Source: Candidatus Saccharimonadota bacterium
Lineage (GTDB): Bacteria > Patescibacteriota > Saccharimonadia > Saccharimonadales > SLHW01
Reading direction: 5' to 3'
NCBI GenBank assembly: GCA_007132685.1
Contig: SLOC01000051.1
Coordinates: 1 to 6,909 of the forward strand
DNA length: 6,909 nt
Shown here piece by piece: positions 5,746 through 6,909 of the stretch. The position numbers and the translations under genes were made by a program. Each line of letters opens with the position of its first letter. Positions within the stretch are counted from its first letter, which is position 1. The notes under the pieces were generated by a model. It saw nothing but the letters and a program-made list of their open reading frames with translations. It was not told where the DNA came from and searched no databases.

Positions 5746-5763
5746 TGAACATTTTGCGAACAT
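5746..5763. repeat. 18-bp direct repeat, right copy
   Basis: This is the exact second copy of the 18-mer at 5150-5167, in the same orientation. It lies 23 bp from the ftsQ stop codon, so the two copies bracket most of the convergent non-coding region. Between this copy and the gene, TAGAGA and TCTCTA (5774-5779 and 5784-5789) form a small hairpin with an AGAG loop that includes the ftsQ stop; no U-tract follows it. Confidence 0.9.
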
Positions 5764-5786
5764 GAGGGGTGAGTAGAGAAGAGTCT

Positions 5787-6716
5787 CTAGCGAAGGTACG
5801 TTCTTCCAATCACCCGAACATCGATATATTCGTTTGGCGTCTCATTATTTTCTGCTACCCGATCGCGAGTCGCAAAAAATGCTCCCGCCTGCAATCGTGC
5901 GTCCCCTGTTATATCAAACTTACCTACATAATCATCACCTTCTACTTGTATGTGTAGCTCATTCGCAATTGCCGGCAAGGCTATCATGGCCACTTGTACA
6001 TCTTTTGCTCGGAATTGATGAACTAATTGATCAATAAAGTCGATGGTTTCTGCTGGTAAAATTTGCTCGCCTACATCGCTTCCAGGGAAAGCGCTATCTT
6101 CTAGCTTTATAATTCCTTCAGGTACTGTGTTCTCGTTCTCTATGCTTGCAAAAGCTACTCCTCTACGATCAAGCAGAAGCAGTCTATCTTCCTCTTCTAT
6201 AGCAAGGTGTGGCTCACGCAATGTAATGTGTAGTACCGGTAGGCGATCAACGATACCGAAACGAATCTCAGCGCGTGCTATCTCTGGATAAGCAGCCATG
6301 AGATCAGCAGCAATATCGCCTGACTGTATCGTCAACTTGTTACGGTTTAGTATGCGGTTTTTCAGCTCAGACTGAAAGCTTTCTTGATATGCATTTTCAT
6401 TAACAATTTTCTCGATTAGTTTGTCGTCAAGTACGCTGTCCGCTCGTGTAACAACTCGAACCTGTGCCGACGAAACGTCTAAAACCAAAGTAACAATGAA
6501 GCTGATGAAAATTGCCGTTGCTGCAATGGTAATCGGCAACCGACGCACCCAGATTCTCCAGCCAGGCTGATCTACCGCTTGCTTTACATGACTATCTCTT
6601 CTCGGTCGTGACGGTTCTGCGCGCGGTGGCCCATGGACAGTTTGTTGTCTATCACGATACTTTGGCTGGCGAGCTGTTGACTTCTTCCGGGATTGTTTAT
6701 TGCCAAAGTGTATCAT
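5787..6716 (-). CDS. ftsQ: Cell division protein FtsQ/DivIB
   Basis: This 309-residue protein fits FtsQ, a single-pass membrane protein that links early and late divisome proteins and recruits FtsB and FtsL. A long basic cytoplasmic tail (1-60, rich in Arg, Lys and Pro) is followed by one membrane segment (about 60-80, PITIAATAIFISFIVTLVL). Next comes a POTRA-like domain (about 84-168) ending IVDRLPVLHITLREPHLAI, where family members have the P-x-L-x-I-x-V-x-E-R-x-P pattern. The FtsQ domain continues with LLLLDRRGVAF (179-189) and closes with EYIDVRVIGRTYLR, typical of the family's last strand. Its ATG shares ATGA with the stop of the upstream gene, and AGGATAAGGG within that gene is a good ribosome binding site, which supports both the start and translational coupling. 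Overall sequence similarity in this family is low, so the call rests on topology, motifs and context. Confidence 0.88.
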   Translation of the reverse strand: MIHFGNKQSRKKSTARQPKYRDRQQTVHGPPRAEPSRPRRDSHVKQAVDQPGWRIWVRRLPITIAATAIFISFIVTLVLDVSSAQVRVVTRADSVLDDKLIEKIVNENAYQESFQSELKNRILNRNKLTIQSGDIAADLMAAYPEIARAEIRFGIVDRLPVLHITLREPHLAIEEEDRLLLLDRRGVAFASIENENTVPEGIIKLEDSAFPGSDVGEQILPAETIDFIDQLVHQFRAKDVQVAMIALPAIANELHIQVEGDDYVGKFDITGDARLQAGAFFATRDRVAENNETPNEYIDVRVIGRTYLR

Positions 6717-6909
6717 TCACCCTTATCCTTGCTGTCAACTTCTTGCGCGAGCGCATAAAGCTTCTGAGCGATGAGAGTGCCCGCGCCACCACGGTGTGCC
6801 TCTTGATGAAAAGCGTCTTCCAGTTGCTGTCGCTTATCCTCGTCTTCTAAAAGATTGACGATGGCGCGGTGCAGTATTTCAGGATTTTCCTCAAGTTCTT
6901 TCTGCTGCA
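6713..6909 (-). CDS. murG: Probable MurG (UDP-GlcNAc:lipid I transferase), C-terminal fragment
   Basis: The frame enters from the right edge (first full codon at 6907) and gives 64 residues before TGA at 6713-6715. The segment QKELEENPEILHRAIVNLLEDEDKR, then a helix ending TLIAQKLYALA, fits the C-terminal end of MurG, where an acidic L-x-x-x-I-x-x-L-L-x-D-x-x-x-R pattern is followed by residues that clear the A-x-x-I-A-x-x-I helix. MurG adds GlcNAc to lipid I on the inner face of the membrane to make lipid II. No catalytic residue is in view. Position directly before ftsQ with a 4-bp ATGA overlap is the usual division/cell-wall cluster arrangement. Other GT-B glycosyltransferases end similarly, so the call leans on context. 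Confidence 0.6.
   Translation of the reverse strand, partial: QQKELEENPEILHRAIVNLLEDEDKRQQLEDAFHQEAHRGGAGTLIAQKLYALAQEVDSKDKGE

Larger units (their letters stand above)
5067..5786. other. 720-bp convergent intergenic region, no credible gene
   Basis: The + strand sigma-4/HARE-HTH gene and the - strand ftsQ both end at this region. Open frames inside it are short, lack ribosome binding sites and run through low-complexity AT-rich sequence. It holds the direct repeats, hairpin, dif-like site, possible terminator, DnaA box and tandem repeat listed separately. No clear intrinsic terminator follows either gene closely. The long gap, unusual for a compact genome, suggests a structural role for the DNA. 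Confidence 0.7.

Noticed and set aside
5834..6850. + strand open frames opposite ftsQ and the probable murG
   Set aside because: They are antisense to genes with clear motifs and show no protein family resemblance or ribosome binding sites.

Overview
The window looks like part of a small, moderately AT-rich bacterial genome that uses the standard stop codons (one gene ends in TGA). The gene set points to a candidate-phyla-radiation (Patescibacteria) lineage, and Saccharibacteria (TM7) is my best guess. The clues are a DprA without an N-terminal SAM domain, a topoisomerase I ending in glycine/aromatic-rich C-terminal repeats with no Cys4 zinc ribbons, and above all a protein fusing sigma-70 region 4 to HARE-HTH winged helices. 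The lineage is inferred from family resemblance only.

Layout. The left part is on the + strand: the 3' end of pth (1-156), a 459-bp gene-free stretch (157-615), dprA (616-1482), topA (1529-3820) and the sigma-4/HARE-HTH gene (4011-5066). The right part is on the - strand: ftsQ (5787-6716) and, overlapping its start by 4 bp, the 3' end of a gene that fits murG (6713-6909). The two groups converge on a 720-bp non-coding region (5067-5786).

Non-coding content. The stretch between pth and dprA is best explained as an unidentified structured RNA of about 400 nt on the - strand. It has a TTGACT-17-TAAAGT promoter, several strong helices (one of them long-range), and a strong hairpin with a U-tract at its end. 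Its promoter overlaps the predicted dprA promoter, and a 7-7-7 inverted repeat lies across both. The convergent region holds a 28-bp 11-6-11 inverted-repeat site resembling a XerC/XerD dif site. It also holds an 18-bp direct repeat near each edge, an imperfect 35-bp AT-rich tandem repeat, one perfect DnaA box and a possible terminator. Convergent flanking genes plus a dif-like site suggest the replication terminus, although the DnaA box and AT-rich repeats leave an origin-like role open.

How the genes relate. DprA (loading of RecA on incoming single-stranded DNA) and topoisomerase I (removal of negative supercoils) form a likely two-gene DNA-maintenance operon. The sigma-4/HARE-HTH protein has its own promoter and is probably a DNA-binding transcription accessory factor. 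MurG and FtsQ belong to the division/cell-wall cluster: MurG makes lipid II and FtsQ recruits divisome proteins to the site where it is used.
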